From Myxococcales bacterium (GTDB lineage: Bacteria; Myxococcota_A; Polyangia; Polyangiales; Polyangiaceae): a stretch of DNA of 64,000 bases. Every line of letters starts with the position of its first letter. The first letter of the stretch is position 1. The position numbers were made by a program, and so were the translations under genes. Positions 7,686-16,041 of the stretch are shown piece by piece. The notes beneath the pieces are model-generated. The model searched no databases and was not told where the DNA came from. It saw only the letters and a program-made list of their open reading frames with translations. The DNA is taken from assembly GCA_004193285.1 (NCBI GenBank), contig SECP01000023.1, positions 62,001-126,000 on the forward strand, given 5' to 3'.

Positions 7686-10016
7686 GTGAGCTCCTCGAAC
7701 GATGCGTGGCGAACCAAGCGACGAACATCTGTGGCGTGGGCTGCGGCAGTGCAGCTCGGGTTCTTGGCCTGCGGGCAGTCCGGCACCCAGACGCCGCCCC
7801 TGGGGGCAGCAACGGGGGGCACGCCCGGTCAGGTTGCGGGAGCGTCCCCCAGCGGCGGCTCGGGGACAGCGCAGTCGGGGAACGCGGCGGGCGGTGCCGC
7901 CGGTGCTCCTGAGGCGGGCAGCGGCGGAGGCCCGGAAGCGGGTGGCCTGGGCGGTGGGGGCAGTCCCGGAGCCGAAAGCGGCGCACCGACAGGACTGCTG
8001 TGTGAGCTGTTGCCTCATCCCGAGCGCTCGTTCATCACCGACGAGAAGCCCGAGCTCGGCTTCATCTCCAGCGCTCCTCGCCAAACCGCTTACCAGATTT
8101 TGGTCGCAACCAGTAAAGGCTCCCTCGCCACGGACCAAGGCAATGCGTGGGACTCGGGAAGGACGAGCTCGGAGCAGTCCATCGACATCGAATACGCCGG
8201 GGCTCCGCTGCAGCCGTCGACCACCTACTACTGGAAGGTCAGGACGTGGGACGCGGCCGATGCGCCGAGTCCCTGGTCGGAAGTACAAGAGTTCAAGATG
8301 GCCGCATCGCTCGGTGGCTACAGCACACCGCGGGCGCCGGTCGAACAGATCCCGGTAGCACCGGTCAAAGTGACGGCGCTGGCGCCCGACCATGTGTTCG
8401 TGGATTTCGGTCGCGACGCTTTCGGCTGGCTCGAGCTGGAGCTCGACGCGAAAACCGCCGCCACCGTGACCGTGCGCCTGGGAGAGCGCGCGACCGGCAC
8501 CAGCGTGGACCTCGCACCGGGCGGCAGCATTCGAGCCGCCACCGCGCAGCTGCAGCTTCAGCCCGGTCTTCGAACCTATCGGGTTCAAACGCCGAAGGAC
8601 ACTCGCAACACGAGCGGCGAGGCCATCCGTTTGCCTGCCGAGCTGGGGGTGATCATGCCGTTCCGGTTCGTGGAAGTTCTCGGCTCGCCGGTGCCAATCG
8701 ACGCCGGGATGCTGCGGCAGGTGGCGGTACGTTACCCCTACGACGAGAAGGCGAGCGCGTTCAGCTCGTCGGACTCGACGCTCAATCAAGTTTGGGACAT
8801 CTCGAAGTACTCGATGGTGGCGCCCACCTTTGCTGGCATCTACATCGATGGGGACCGGGAACGTATCCCGTACGAGGGCGACGCCTACATTCAACAGCTA
8901 GGCCATTACAGTGTCGATCGCGAGTTTGCCCTCGCGCGATACAGCCACGAATATTTGCTCGAGCACCCCACCTGGCCCACGGAATGGAAGCAACACTCGG
9001 TGCTCATGGCATGGGCGGATTGGATGTACACCGGCAACACGGAAGCCATCGCCCATGCCTACGAAGTTCTGGCCAAAGAAAAGACTCTCGAATCACACGT
9101 CGGTGCGGATGGGCTATTGAACAGCGCTGGGCTCATGGACCTCGTGGACTGGCCGGAGGGGGAAAGGGACGGTCACGCGCTGAAGGAGGTCAACACCGTC
9201 GTCAACGCCTTCTTTTGCCGCAACCTGCAGCAAATGGCGGACATTGCCGGAGCGCTGGGCAAAACGAGTGAAGCGGCCCGCTACGACGCGATGGCGAAGA
9301 AGGCGCTGGCGGCCCTCAATCAAAAGCTCGTTGACTCGACCACCGGTCTCTACGTGGATGGGGTCGGGACCTCTCACTCATCGCTTCATTCGAACATGGT
9401 GCCGTTGGCGTTCGGTCTCGTTCCCTCGGAGCGCCGCAGCAAAGTCGTCGACTTCGTGAAATCCCGTGGCATGGCCTGCAGCGTCTATGGCGCTCAATAC
9501 TTGCTGGAGGGGTTGTTCCAAGCCGGTGAAGCGCAGGCCGCGCTCAAGCTGCTGACGTCCGAATCGGACCGCGGCTGGTTGAACATGATCCGGGCCGGCG
9601 CCACCATCACGCTCGAGGCTTGGGACGCCAAGTACAAGCCCAACCTAGACTGGAATCACGCTTGGGGGGGCGCGCCGGCCAATGTTTTGCCTCGGTTCTT
9701 ATTAGGGGTGACGCCGCTCACGCCCGGCTTCGGGCGCGCACGGATTCGGCCTCAGCCCGCGTCGCTCACTCAGGTGGCGGGCACCGTGCCGACGATCCGC
9801 GGCCCGATTCGAATCAGCTGGAATCACCCGGCCGGGCTGGCCCCGACACTGGAAGTATCGCTTCCCGGAAACATGCAAGCGGACGTGCAGCTGCCGGCAG
9901 AGCTGACGACATGCAAGGTGCTGCTCGACGGGACGGCGGCGCAGCTCAGCGTGGAGGACGGCGCGAGCTGGCTCAAAGACTTGACCTCGGGCGAACACCA
10001 ATTTTCGTGCCCCTAG
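7686..10016 (+). CDS. GH78 alpha-L-rhamnosidase-like lipoprotein
   Basis: This is a 776-residue protein with a GTG start at 7686. A lipoprotein signal (VQLGFLAC) is followed by a ~75-residue Gly/Ala/Ser linker. Then come an N-terminal beta-sandwich of the rhamnosidase type (Tyr-rich TTYYWKVRTWDAADAPSPW, near 175-195), a second beta domain, and an (alpha/alpha)6 catalytic domain. Catalytic-region signatures are IDGDRERIPYEGDAYI, where the Glu of R-E-R matches the general acid position, and TLEAWDAKYKPNLDWNHAWG, matching the C-terminal Glu and NHxxxG block of GH78. The family removes terminal L-rhamnose from plant or bacterial glycans. The acid loop is about two residues shorter than the usual D-C-P-x-R-D-E-R form. 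The protein is likely anchored at the cell surface for polysaccharide scavenging. Confidence 0.85.
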   Translation: MSSSNDAWRTKRRTSVAWAAAVQLGFLACGQSGTQTPPLGAATGGTPGQVAGASPSGGSGTAQSGNAAGGAAGAPEAGSGGGPEAGGLGGGGSPGAESGAPTGLLCELLPHPERSFITDEKPELGFISSAPRQTAYQILVATSKGSLATDQGNAWDSGRTSSEQSIDIEYAGAPLQPSTTYYWKVRTWDAADAPSPWSEVQEFKMAASLGGYSTPRAPVEQIPVAPVKVTALAPDHVFVDFGRDAFGWLELELDAKTAATVTVRLGERATGTSVDLAPGGSIRAATAQLQLQPGLRTYRVQTPKDTRNTSGEAIRLPAELGVIMPFRFVEVLGSPVPIDAGMLRQVAVRYPYDEKASAFSSSDSTLNQVWDISKYSMVAPTFAGIYIDGDRERIPYEGDAYIQQLGHYSVDREFALARYSHEYLLEHPTWPTEWKQHSVLMAWADWMYTGNTEAIAHAYEVLAKEKTLESHVGADGLLNSAGLMDLVDWPEGERDGHALKEVNTVVNAFFCRNLQQMADIAGALGKTSEAARYDAMAKKALAALNQKLVDSTTGLYVDGVGTSHSSLHSNMVPLAFGLVPSERRSKVVDFVKSRGMACSVYGAQYLLEGLFQAGEAQAALKLLTSESDRGWLNMIRAGATITLEAWDAKYKPNLDWNHAWGGAPANVLPRFLLGVTPLTPGFGRARIRPQPASLTQVAGTVPTIRGPIRISWNHPAGLAPTLEVSLPGNMQADVQLPAELTTCKVLLDGTAAQLSVEDGASWLKDLTSGEHQFSCP

Positions 10017-10069
10017 CCAGCCGACACGCGGCGGCACAGCCAGGTTCCTCGAGGGGCGGCCGCCCGCGG

Positions 10070-12401
10070 TCAGCGCTCACGCAGCGCGGCCGCGAATACC
10101 TGCGCCAATGAGTCGACCAGCTCGACGTGTAAGCTCTCGCGAGCGTCCGCGGGCAAGTCATCCAGATCGGCCTCATTGGCGCGGGGAATGAGCACGCGCG
10201 TGACGCCCGCGCGCTTGGCGCCGAGCAGTTTCTCTTTCACTCCGCCTATCGCGAGCACGCGCCCGTTCAGGGTGATTTCGCCGGTCATCGCGACCTCCTT
10301 CCGAACGGGCTTTTGCGTCAGTGCAGAGGCCAGTGCGGTGGCGATGGTCACCCCCGCCGAAGGGCCGTCCTTCGGCACCGCGCCCGCCGGTACGTGAACG
10401 TGGACTTCCAGGGTGCCAAGCTCGCTCGGAAGGTGTAGCTCGCGCGCGTGATTCGTGACGTAGGTGAGCGCGGCGCGCGCTGACTCGCGCATCACGTCCC
10501 CGAGCTGTCCGGTCAGGATCAAAGACACGTCCGCGGCATCCAGGAGCGGACCGTCTTCGGGTGCGTGCGTCTCGCTCGCGGCCCGACGCACGCGGCGCAC
10601 CGCTGCCTCCACGAACATGATGTCACCGCCGGCTGGCGTGTAATACATCCCCGTTGCTATGCCCACCGCGTCCTGCGCGCCGACCTGCTCGGGCCGAGCT
10701 CGGGGGCGCCCCAAAAACGCACGCACCGCCTCCGCGGTGACCTCGTCCGAGGCTGGCTCGTTGCTCGCCAGGCGATGCGCGAGCTTGCGAGTGACGGTCC
10801 CGATTTGTCGCTCGAGCTGACGAACGCCGCTCTCGCGCGTGTACTCACTGATGATGACGGATAGCGCCTCGTCGCTGAACGTGGGTGCGCTGTCGGCCAG
10901 CCCAGACTCGGAGAGCTGCCGCGGCAGCAAGTAGCGCCGCGAGGTTGCCAGTGGCGATGAACAGCACCTCACTCAAGTCGAAGGCCACGCCCAGGTAGTG
11001 ATCGGTAAAGTTGCTGTTCTGGGCGGGGTCCAGCACCTCCAGTAGAGCGCTGGCAGGGTCGCCTTGGTGGGAGGCGCTTAGCTTGTCTACCTCGTCCAGC
11101 AGAAACACCGGGTTCTTGGTACCCGCGCGCTTCATACCCTGGATGATGCGACCGGGCATGGCCGCCACGTAGGTGCGGCGGTGACCACGGATATCCGCTT
11201 CGTCGCGAACACCGCCCAGCGCAACGCGCACGTACTTTCGCCCGAGCGCCCGCGCGATGGCTTCCGCAATGGACGTCTTGCCCACGCCCGGAGGGCCGAC
11301 GAACAGGCTGATGGGACCGCGAGCTACAGCGCGGGCGCGCGCCTCCGGGTTCTCCTGGCCGCCTTCGCTCTGCGCGCGGCGCCCGCTGAGCACCCGCACC
11401 GCGAGAAACTCCAGAACCCGATCCTTGATGTCCTGGAGGCCGAAGTGGTCCGCGTCCAGCGTCCGCGCCGCGACGTCCAGATCCAGCGCGTCCTCCGAGC
11501 GGGTGTTCCAGGGGAGCTCGCACATCCATTGCAGGTAAGACCGCAGGACCTGCGCCTCCACCGACTCGGCACCGCTGCGCTCGAGTCGGAGCAGCTCCCG
11601 GTCCACTTCGGCACGGGCCTCGTCGGGCAGCGTCAACGACTCGAGCTTTTCCCGAAGCTGAGCGACGTCGTCGCGCTCGCCTTCTTCACCCAGCTCACGG
11701 CGAATCGCCTTCAATTGCTCGCGCAAGTAGATCTCGCGCTGCTGCTCCCCCAGCTCCAGTTGCACCTGCTTTTTGATGTCCTGCTGAGTATGCAAGAGCT
11801 CGAGCTGCCGCTGCACGTGGATCAAGACTCGGCGCAGCCTCGTCTCGACCGCGAGCGTTTCGAGCAACTGCTGCTTGTCGCTCACCGGTAGCTCCAAGTA
11901 GTTTGCGACGAGGTCGGTGAAGGCGCCCGCTTCCGGGACGGAGTCCAGCACCCGGCGAATGACGTCCTCGTCGATACCGCGACCCTTGCCGAGCTCGAGC
12001 GCTCGCTCGCGGGTCTCCCTCAGCAAGGCGTTGAAGGTCGTGTCGTTGAGGTCGGGCGGCGGAATCTCCTGTACGGGCACGACGACCGCGGCGAGCGGCT
12101 CCCGCTCCAGGTACTCGAGGCAGGACGCGCGCTGCTGCCCGGTCAGTACGACTTGCAGGGCGCCGCGTCCCATTTGCACCCGCTCCACCCGCGAAATGAC
12201 GCCGAGCTTCGGCAGGTCGTCGATGCGCAGCTGCTCAGCGCCATCCAGCTCCGCGACGGCGAGGATCCAGTGGTCGTCGCGCATCGCAGCTTCCACCGCG
12301 CGCATCGAAGCGGTACGCGTCACTGCTACCGTCACCGGCGGCCCCGGAAATACCACCGACGTACCGGTCGAGAGCACGGGCAGAGTCCGACGCTCAGGCA
12401 T
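10070..12401 (-). pseudogene. lon: Lon protease, disrupted by deletion and frameshift
   Basis: The coding sequence begins at ATG 12401 (MPERRTLPVLS). It has the Lon N-domain, the coiled coil, Walker A GPPGVGKTS (11271-11297) and Walker B (FLLDEVDK), and runs to sensor-1 DLSEVLFIATGN near 10944. There the frame is lost: the next Lon segment, RRYLLPRQL, resumes in another frame at 10939. In intact Lon about 30 residues lie between these two points, including the P-L-x-D-R-M arginine-finger block. The C-terminal part, in the second frame to 10070, retains the proteolytic Ser (GPSAG, codon 10358-10360) and Lys (GGVKEKLLGAKRAG). So roughly 90 bp (not a multiple of three) is missing. Either the gene is inactivated or the assembly collapsed here. 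M. xanthus carries two Lon proteins (LonV, LonD/BsgA), so loss of one copy is conceivable. Confidence 0.8.
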
Positions 12402-12596
12402 GGCGCCCGCAAAGCAGATTCCGCGCCACCCGCCGCTCGCGCCGACTCCTCGAGCATTGCTCCTCGGTTGTCGGGGAAAGTGCGGTCGCAACTTCGGTCC
12501 ACGTGAGACACTGCTGCCGGGGCCTGGTCGGTAGCGCCGCTTCAGCGCCATGGCCGACGATGACTGGGTCCGAGTATTGCTTCGGGAAAGCTCAGG

Positions 12597-13604
12597 ATGA
12601 GGGTTGCCACCTTCAACGCCGGGCTGGCGGTGGGCGTTCTGCCGCACGTCCAGGAGCGGCTTCCGGCCGTGCTCGCCAGCCTGGCCGAGCTCGAAGTAGA
12701 TGTGCTTTTCGTCCAGGAATTTTGGCTCGAGGAGCATTGGCTAGCGCTCCGCGAGCGGGTGCGTGAACGCCTGCCCCACGCGCTGCGTCCACCGCCTCTA
12801 GCCGTCGCACACGGCTCGTGCAGCGAGCGAGATCTCGGACCGCTACGCACCTGCGCTCAGCAGCATTGCGCGGGGCTACGCGACGAAGCGCTGGCGCGCT
12901 GTGTGGTGCAGCACTGCGCCCCCGTAGCGCTCCGGTTGCCGACGGATTGTCTCAACTGCATCGCCAGCAATCCCCACGGCACGTTGGAGGAGATCACGAA
13001 CCGGTGCACCGGCACTGCTGACGCGCCTCGCGGTCAGACGCGCGGCGGGCTCGTCGCCTATGGAGGCTCGTTTGGTACGGGCCTGTTGCTGCGTCACCAG
13101 CCGCTGGCGAGCGGCGGCCTCACGTTCGCCTCCAGCATCAACGCGCGGGGCGCGCAATTCGCGCGTCTGCCGAGCTCCACGCTCGGTCAGCTGGACATCT
13201 TCGCCGCTCACCTGTCCCCGGGCGGAGCCGAGCAGGCGCCCCAAGTGGACGAGCTCTTGGCCTGGATCGACGAGACCACCATCAAGGGCCCTGCGCTCTT
13301 GCTCGGGGACTTGAATACCTCCCCCGGCTCCGCGCTCTTTCGCCGCATCACCGCCGCCGGATTCCGCTCCGCAGGCGATGCGCGCGGAACGTACAGCGGC
13401 GAAGGCCTCGCCTCCGGCCGCTTCGGTGACGACGGCTGGCGATTGGACCACGTGCTGGTGCGGGGCGAGCACCTGACCGCCCCGACCACGCGCATCTTGG
13501 ACGAAGCCAGGACGATCGACGTGGAAGGCCGCCCGCTGCGCTCCACGCTGTCCGACCACGCCGGGCTGCTCGCGACCCTCTCGAGCTCGAGCCGCGCGGA
13601 GTGA
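12597..13604 (+). CDS. Endonuclease/exonuclease/phosphatase-family protein with Cys-rich insert
   Basis: This is a 335-residue EEP-fold hydrolase. Visible active-site elements are N7 (MRVATFNAG), E41 (LFVQEFW), H205 (AAHLSPGG), D238 and N240 (LLGDLNTSPGS), D284-H285 (WRLDHVLV) and the terminal S-D320-H321. The fold covers phosphodiesterases, sphingomyelinases and nucleases, and the substrate is not deducible. The unusual part is residues ~72-140, which replace a loop after the first catalytic Glu with a segment containing eight cysteines (75, 86, 91, 102, 107, 118, 121, 137). There is no signal peptide. The ATG at 12597 is preceded by a weak purine-rich site. The gene is divergent from the broken lon gene, with 195 bp between them. 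Confidence 0.75.
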   Translation: MRVATFNAGLAVGVLPHVQERLPAVLASLAELEVDVLFVQEFWLEEHWLALRERVRERLPHALRPPPLAVAHGSCSERDLGPLRTCAQQHCAGLRDEALARCVVQHCAPVALRLPTDCLNCIASNPHGTLEEITNRCTGTADAPRGQTRGGLVAYGGSFGTGLLLRHQPLASGGLTFASSINARGAQFARLPSSTLGQLDIFAAHLSPGGAEQAPQVDELLAWIDETTIKGPALLLGDLNTSPGSALFRRITAAGFRSAGDARGTYSGEGLASGRFGDDGWRLDHVLVRGEHLTAPTTRILDEARTIDVEGRPLRSTLSDHAGLLATLSSSSRAE

Positions 13605-13959
13605 GCCTCCTGCGCGGTGACGCAGCACTCTCAGGAGTGCGAGCGTTGCGAGGCGGCCAGGTTTCGGTCGGGGCAGCGCATGGTGCGGGCTGAAAATCGG
13701 GTACTGCTGTAGCGCCAGCCCGCGTGACCTACCGGCGCGGCGCGTTCCCGACCTGCTCGTCCGCGCTACGCCCGTCGGCTGCGCTCAAAATGACCGAACA
13801 GCCGCTCTCGGCCAAGTATTCGAAATCAAACAGCTAATCGCTTTCAGTTATCGACCGATCTGACAAACAAAAATCCGGTATTGTGGTAAACGCTACGACC
13901 CATTAAAGTGTCACTGCAACCTCTGCCCCAGAGCTTTGCGAACGACCTAGGAGCGAGCC
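13605..13959. other. Intergenic region upstream of REC-XRE regulator (355 bp)
   Basis: The distal half (about 13790-13910) is clearly AT-richer than the surroundings, as expected for a promoter. CTGACA at 13860-13865 resembles a -35 element, but the best -10 candidate (GGTAAA, 13885-13890) is poor and at long spacing. The ribosome-binding site AGGAG is at 13949-13953. I see no gene, operator repeat or RNA structure that I can defend. Confidence 0.35.
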
Positions 13960-14568
13960 TTGCCGATCGAAGTACCGAGCGTGCGAATCCTGATCGTGGA
14001 TGATGACAAAGCGATTTGCGACTTCATGCAATCGCTGCTGGAAAAGGACGGCTTCGTCGTCAAGACGTTGAGCGACCCGACGCTCGTCGAAGACGAGGTT
14101 CGTCAAGGTGATTACCACGTGCTCATCCTCGACCTCATGATGCCGAAGCTCGACGGCATCGAGGTGCTGAAGCGCATTCGTGCCGTAGACACAGACATCG
14201 CGGTCGTGATTTTCACCGCGCATCCGAACCTGGATTCAGCGGTGGCATCGATGAAGCTCGACGCGGTCGACTACATCAAGAAGCCGTTCAACGTGGACGA
14301 GTTCCGCGACGTGCTCGCGCGCGTGATGAAGAAGAAGGGTCTCGCGCGCACCCCCGAAGAGCAACTCCACAAGATCATCGGCGACACCATCCGGACGATG
14401 CGCAAAGAGAAAGAGCTCACGCTCAAGCAGATGAGCCGGCGCACCGGGCTCAGCATCTCGCTCCTCTCCCAGATCGAGCGCGCCGAGTCCTCCCCCTCGA
14501 TCTCCAGCCTCTACAAGATCGCGATCGCGCTGGATTCCAAGATCCAGGACCTGTTCGGCAACAACTGA
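13960..14568 (+). CDS. Response regulator with XRE-type HTH output domain
   Basis: This is a 202-residue protein. The receiver domain spans residues 7-125: acidic pocket D14-D16, phospho-acceptor D58 (VLILDLMMPKLDG), switch T86 and K108 (YIKKPF). The output domain (about 138-198) is a Cro/C1 helix-turn-helix (LTLKQMSRRTGLSISLLSQIE), not the usual OmpR, NarL or NtrC type. Receiver-XRE fusions are known in deltaproteobacteria. The chosen start is TTG 13960, because AGGAG sits six bases upstream; GTG 13981 is the alternative. No kinase gene is adjacent; the nearest is the CheA-like kinase at 20240. A strong hairpin follows the stop codon. Confidence 0.9.
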   Translation: MPIEVPSVRILIVDDDKAICDFMQSLLEKDGFVVKTLSDPTLVEDEVRQGDYHVLILDLMMPKLDGIEVLKRIRAVDTDIAVVIFTAHPNLDSAVASMKLDAVDYIKKPFNVDEFRDVLARVMKKKGLARTPEEQLHKIIGDTIRTMRKEKELTLKQMSRRTGLSISLLSQIERAESSPSISSLYKIAIALDSKIQDLFGNN

Positions 14569-14596
14569 GCGGGAGGCGGTCCGTACCCGCCCCGCG

Positions 14597-14626
14597 TCCG
14601 GGCCAGGGCGTTCTGCCCTGCCCGGA
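14597..14626 (+). terminator. GC-rich hairpin after the REC-XRE gene
   Basis: TCCGGG and CAGGGC (one C bulged between them) pair with GCCCTG and CCCGGA across a GTTCT loop, giving 12 base pairs 28 nt after the stop codon. There is no T-run, so it is either a non-canonical terminator or a 3'-end stabiliser. Confidence 0.45.
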
Positions 14627-14669
14627 TCCGCTCGGGGCGTCTTTGGACGCACGAATCGCCGGAACGTCC

Positions 14670-14699
14670 TTGACAGCCCCTTGGGCGAGCGACCATATT
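14670..14699 (+). promoter_or_regulatory. Sigma70-type promoter of tRNA-Met(CAU)
   Basis: A perfect -35 TTGACA (14670-14675) is separated by 18 bp from CATATT (14694-14699, four of six matches to TATAAT). Transcription would begin near 14706, about 13 nt ahead of the mature tRNA 5' end, which is a normal short tRNA leader. Confidence 0.65.
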
Positions 14700-14718
14700 C
14701 CGCGCCCGTTTCAGCCCC

Positions 14719-14795
14719 GCCGAAGTAGCTCAGCCGGTTAGAGCACGCGCTTCATAAGCGCGGTGTCGCCAGTTCAAGTCTGGCCTTCGGCACCA
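14719..14795 (+). tRNA. tRNA-Met (CAU), elongator type
   Basis: The cloverleaf can be drawn in full: acceptor GCCGAAG/CTTCGGC, D-arm GCTC/GAGC, anticodon stem CGCGC/GCGCG with loop TTCATAA (anticodon CAU at 14753-14755), T-arm GCCAG/CTGGC with loop TTCAAGT, discriminator A at 14792 and an encoded CCA at 14793-14795. It lacks the three G-C pairs at the base of the anticodon stem that mark initiator tRNA. It has G4-C69 and A5-U68, not the C4-G69/C5-G68 pairs used by TilS on tRNA-Ile2, so elongator methionine is the better call. Confidence 0.85.
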
Positions 14796-14832
14796 TCCAC
14801 TCCTCGCCACGCCGCGGTTCGCCCGCGGCGCT

Positions 14833-16041
14833 TCACTTCGCAAGATCGAGGATCACGCCTTCGCGGACGGTCCAGTCTTCCGCGGCCCCGACGCCGGTGC
14901 GTGAGCCGCAGTTCTCCAAGCTCAGCGGCCCGGTGAGCCCGGTGTAGTAGAGGTCGTCGCCCTCGCTCAGGCGCTCGAGCGCGGTGTCCAGCTCGTCCCA
15001 GCCCACCCCCTCGCCGGGGGGGCCAGCCGCGTCCAGCATCGCGGCGTTCAGGGTGAGCTTTCCACTCGGGTCCGCGGCCACCTTGGCCAGCGCGAGCGCC
15101 AAGAGGGACATGGCGTCGTAGTAGAAGTAGGCGCCTTCCAGCGGCTGATCGCCTTCCCAACGCTTGGAGAAGGCGAGCGGGAACTCGTCGCCATGGTCGT
15201 AGATTTTGGGGGCCACGCCGAGCGCGGCTTCCAGCGCCTGCGGAGCAACGTTTTGCACCAAAAGGTCCGTCTTGAGCAGCGGCGAGAGGAACCAGCGCGG
15301 TTTCTCTCGGCTCAGCGCGTCGAACTCGTTGATGAGGATGGCGGCGGCGCGGGGCGAGGCGGCCAGGATGACGTCCGTCACGCCCGCGTCGATCGCGGCC
15401 GAGACGACGCTCGCGTAGCTCTGCGCGTTGGGGTTGAGCTGGAGCTGGAGCGCCACCTCGCCGCCCAGGGTGTGGAAGCGCGCCGCGACGGAGGCGCCGA
15501 GCGCACGGTCGTACGGGGACGAGCTGTAGAGCACCGCGGCGCGCTTCACGGATTTGGTGTTCGCTTGCTTTGCCAGCGCTTCGCCGAGGGTCTTGGCGGA
15601 GGGGGCTAGGCGAAACCAAGGCGTATCGCACATGCGGCTGGGCTCCTCGGCCGCGCCGATGAGCGGCGAAAGGAAAAGCACGCCCGCTGCTGCGAGCCGC
15701 GGCCGAATGTCCTGCGCGATCTCCGCGCTTTCCGGGCCGATGATGGCGACCACGCCTTGGGCCGCCAGCTCCTCCGCGGCTTCTCGACCGCGCACCAAGT
15801 CCGAGTGCGTGTCGCGCGCGACGATGCGCACCTTCTGGCCGTCGATGCCGCCGCCCTTGTTGATGCGATCCGCCGCGTAGAGCGTCGCACGCTCCATGTT
15901 GCTGGCGGTGGCGGACGCGCTGCCCGTGAACGGCAGAAGCAGCCCGATCGTGATGCCGCCCTCCGGCGCGTCGTCCGAAGAGCAGCCGCTCAGCGCGAAG
16001 AGCAGCGACCCCAGCGCGAAGCTGCGTCGATTAATAGACAT
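14833..16041 (-). CDS. Branched-chain amino acid type substrate-binding lipoprotein
   Basis: This is a 402-residue protein from ATG 16041, which lies inside the last codons of the TonB receptor gene (11-nt overlap). The N-terminus is a twin-arginine-containing lipoprotein signal (NRRSFALGSLLFALSGC, lipobox L-S-G-C20). The mature part is a type I periplasmic-binding fold of the Leu/Ile/Val-binding family: ITIGLLLPFTGSASATASN at the start, GGIDGQKVRIVARDT, and AIIGPESAEIAQDI. No permease or ATPase genes accompany it. It is coupled to a TonB receptor and sits near two more orphan binding proteins and a kinase, so a ligand-capture or sensing role is more likely than ABC transport. Confidence 0.85.
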   Translation of the reverse strand: MSINRRSFALGSLLFALSGCSSDDAPEGGITIGLLLPFTGSASATASNMERATLYAADRINKGGGIDGQKVRIVARDTHSDLVRGREAAEELAAQGVVAIIGPESAEIAQDIRPRLAAAGVLFLSPLIGAAEEPSRMCDTPWFRLAPSAKTLGEALAKQANTKSVKRAAVLYSSSPYDRALGASVAARFHTLGGEVALQLQLNPNAQSYASVVSAAIDAGVTDVILAASPRAAAILINEFDALSREKPRWFLSPLLKTDLLVQNVAPQALEAALGVAPKIYDHGDEFPLAFSKRWEGDQPLEGAYFYYDAMSLLALALAKVAADPSGKLTLNAAMLDAAGPPGEGVGWDELDTALERLSEGDDLYYTGLTGPLSLENCGSRTGVGAAEDWTVREGVILDLAK

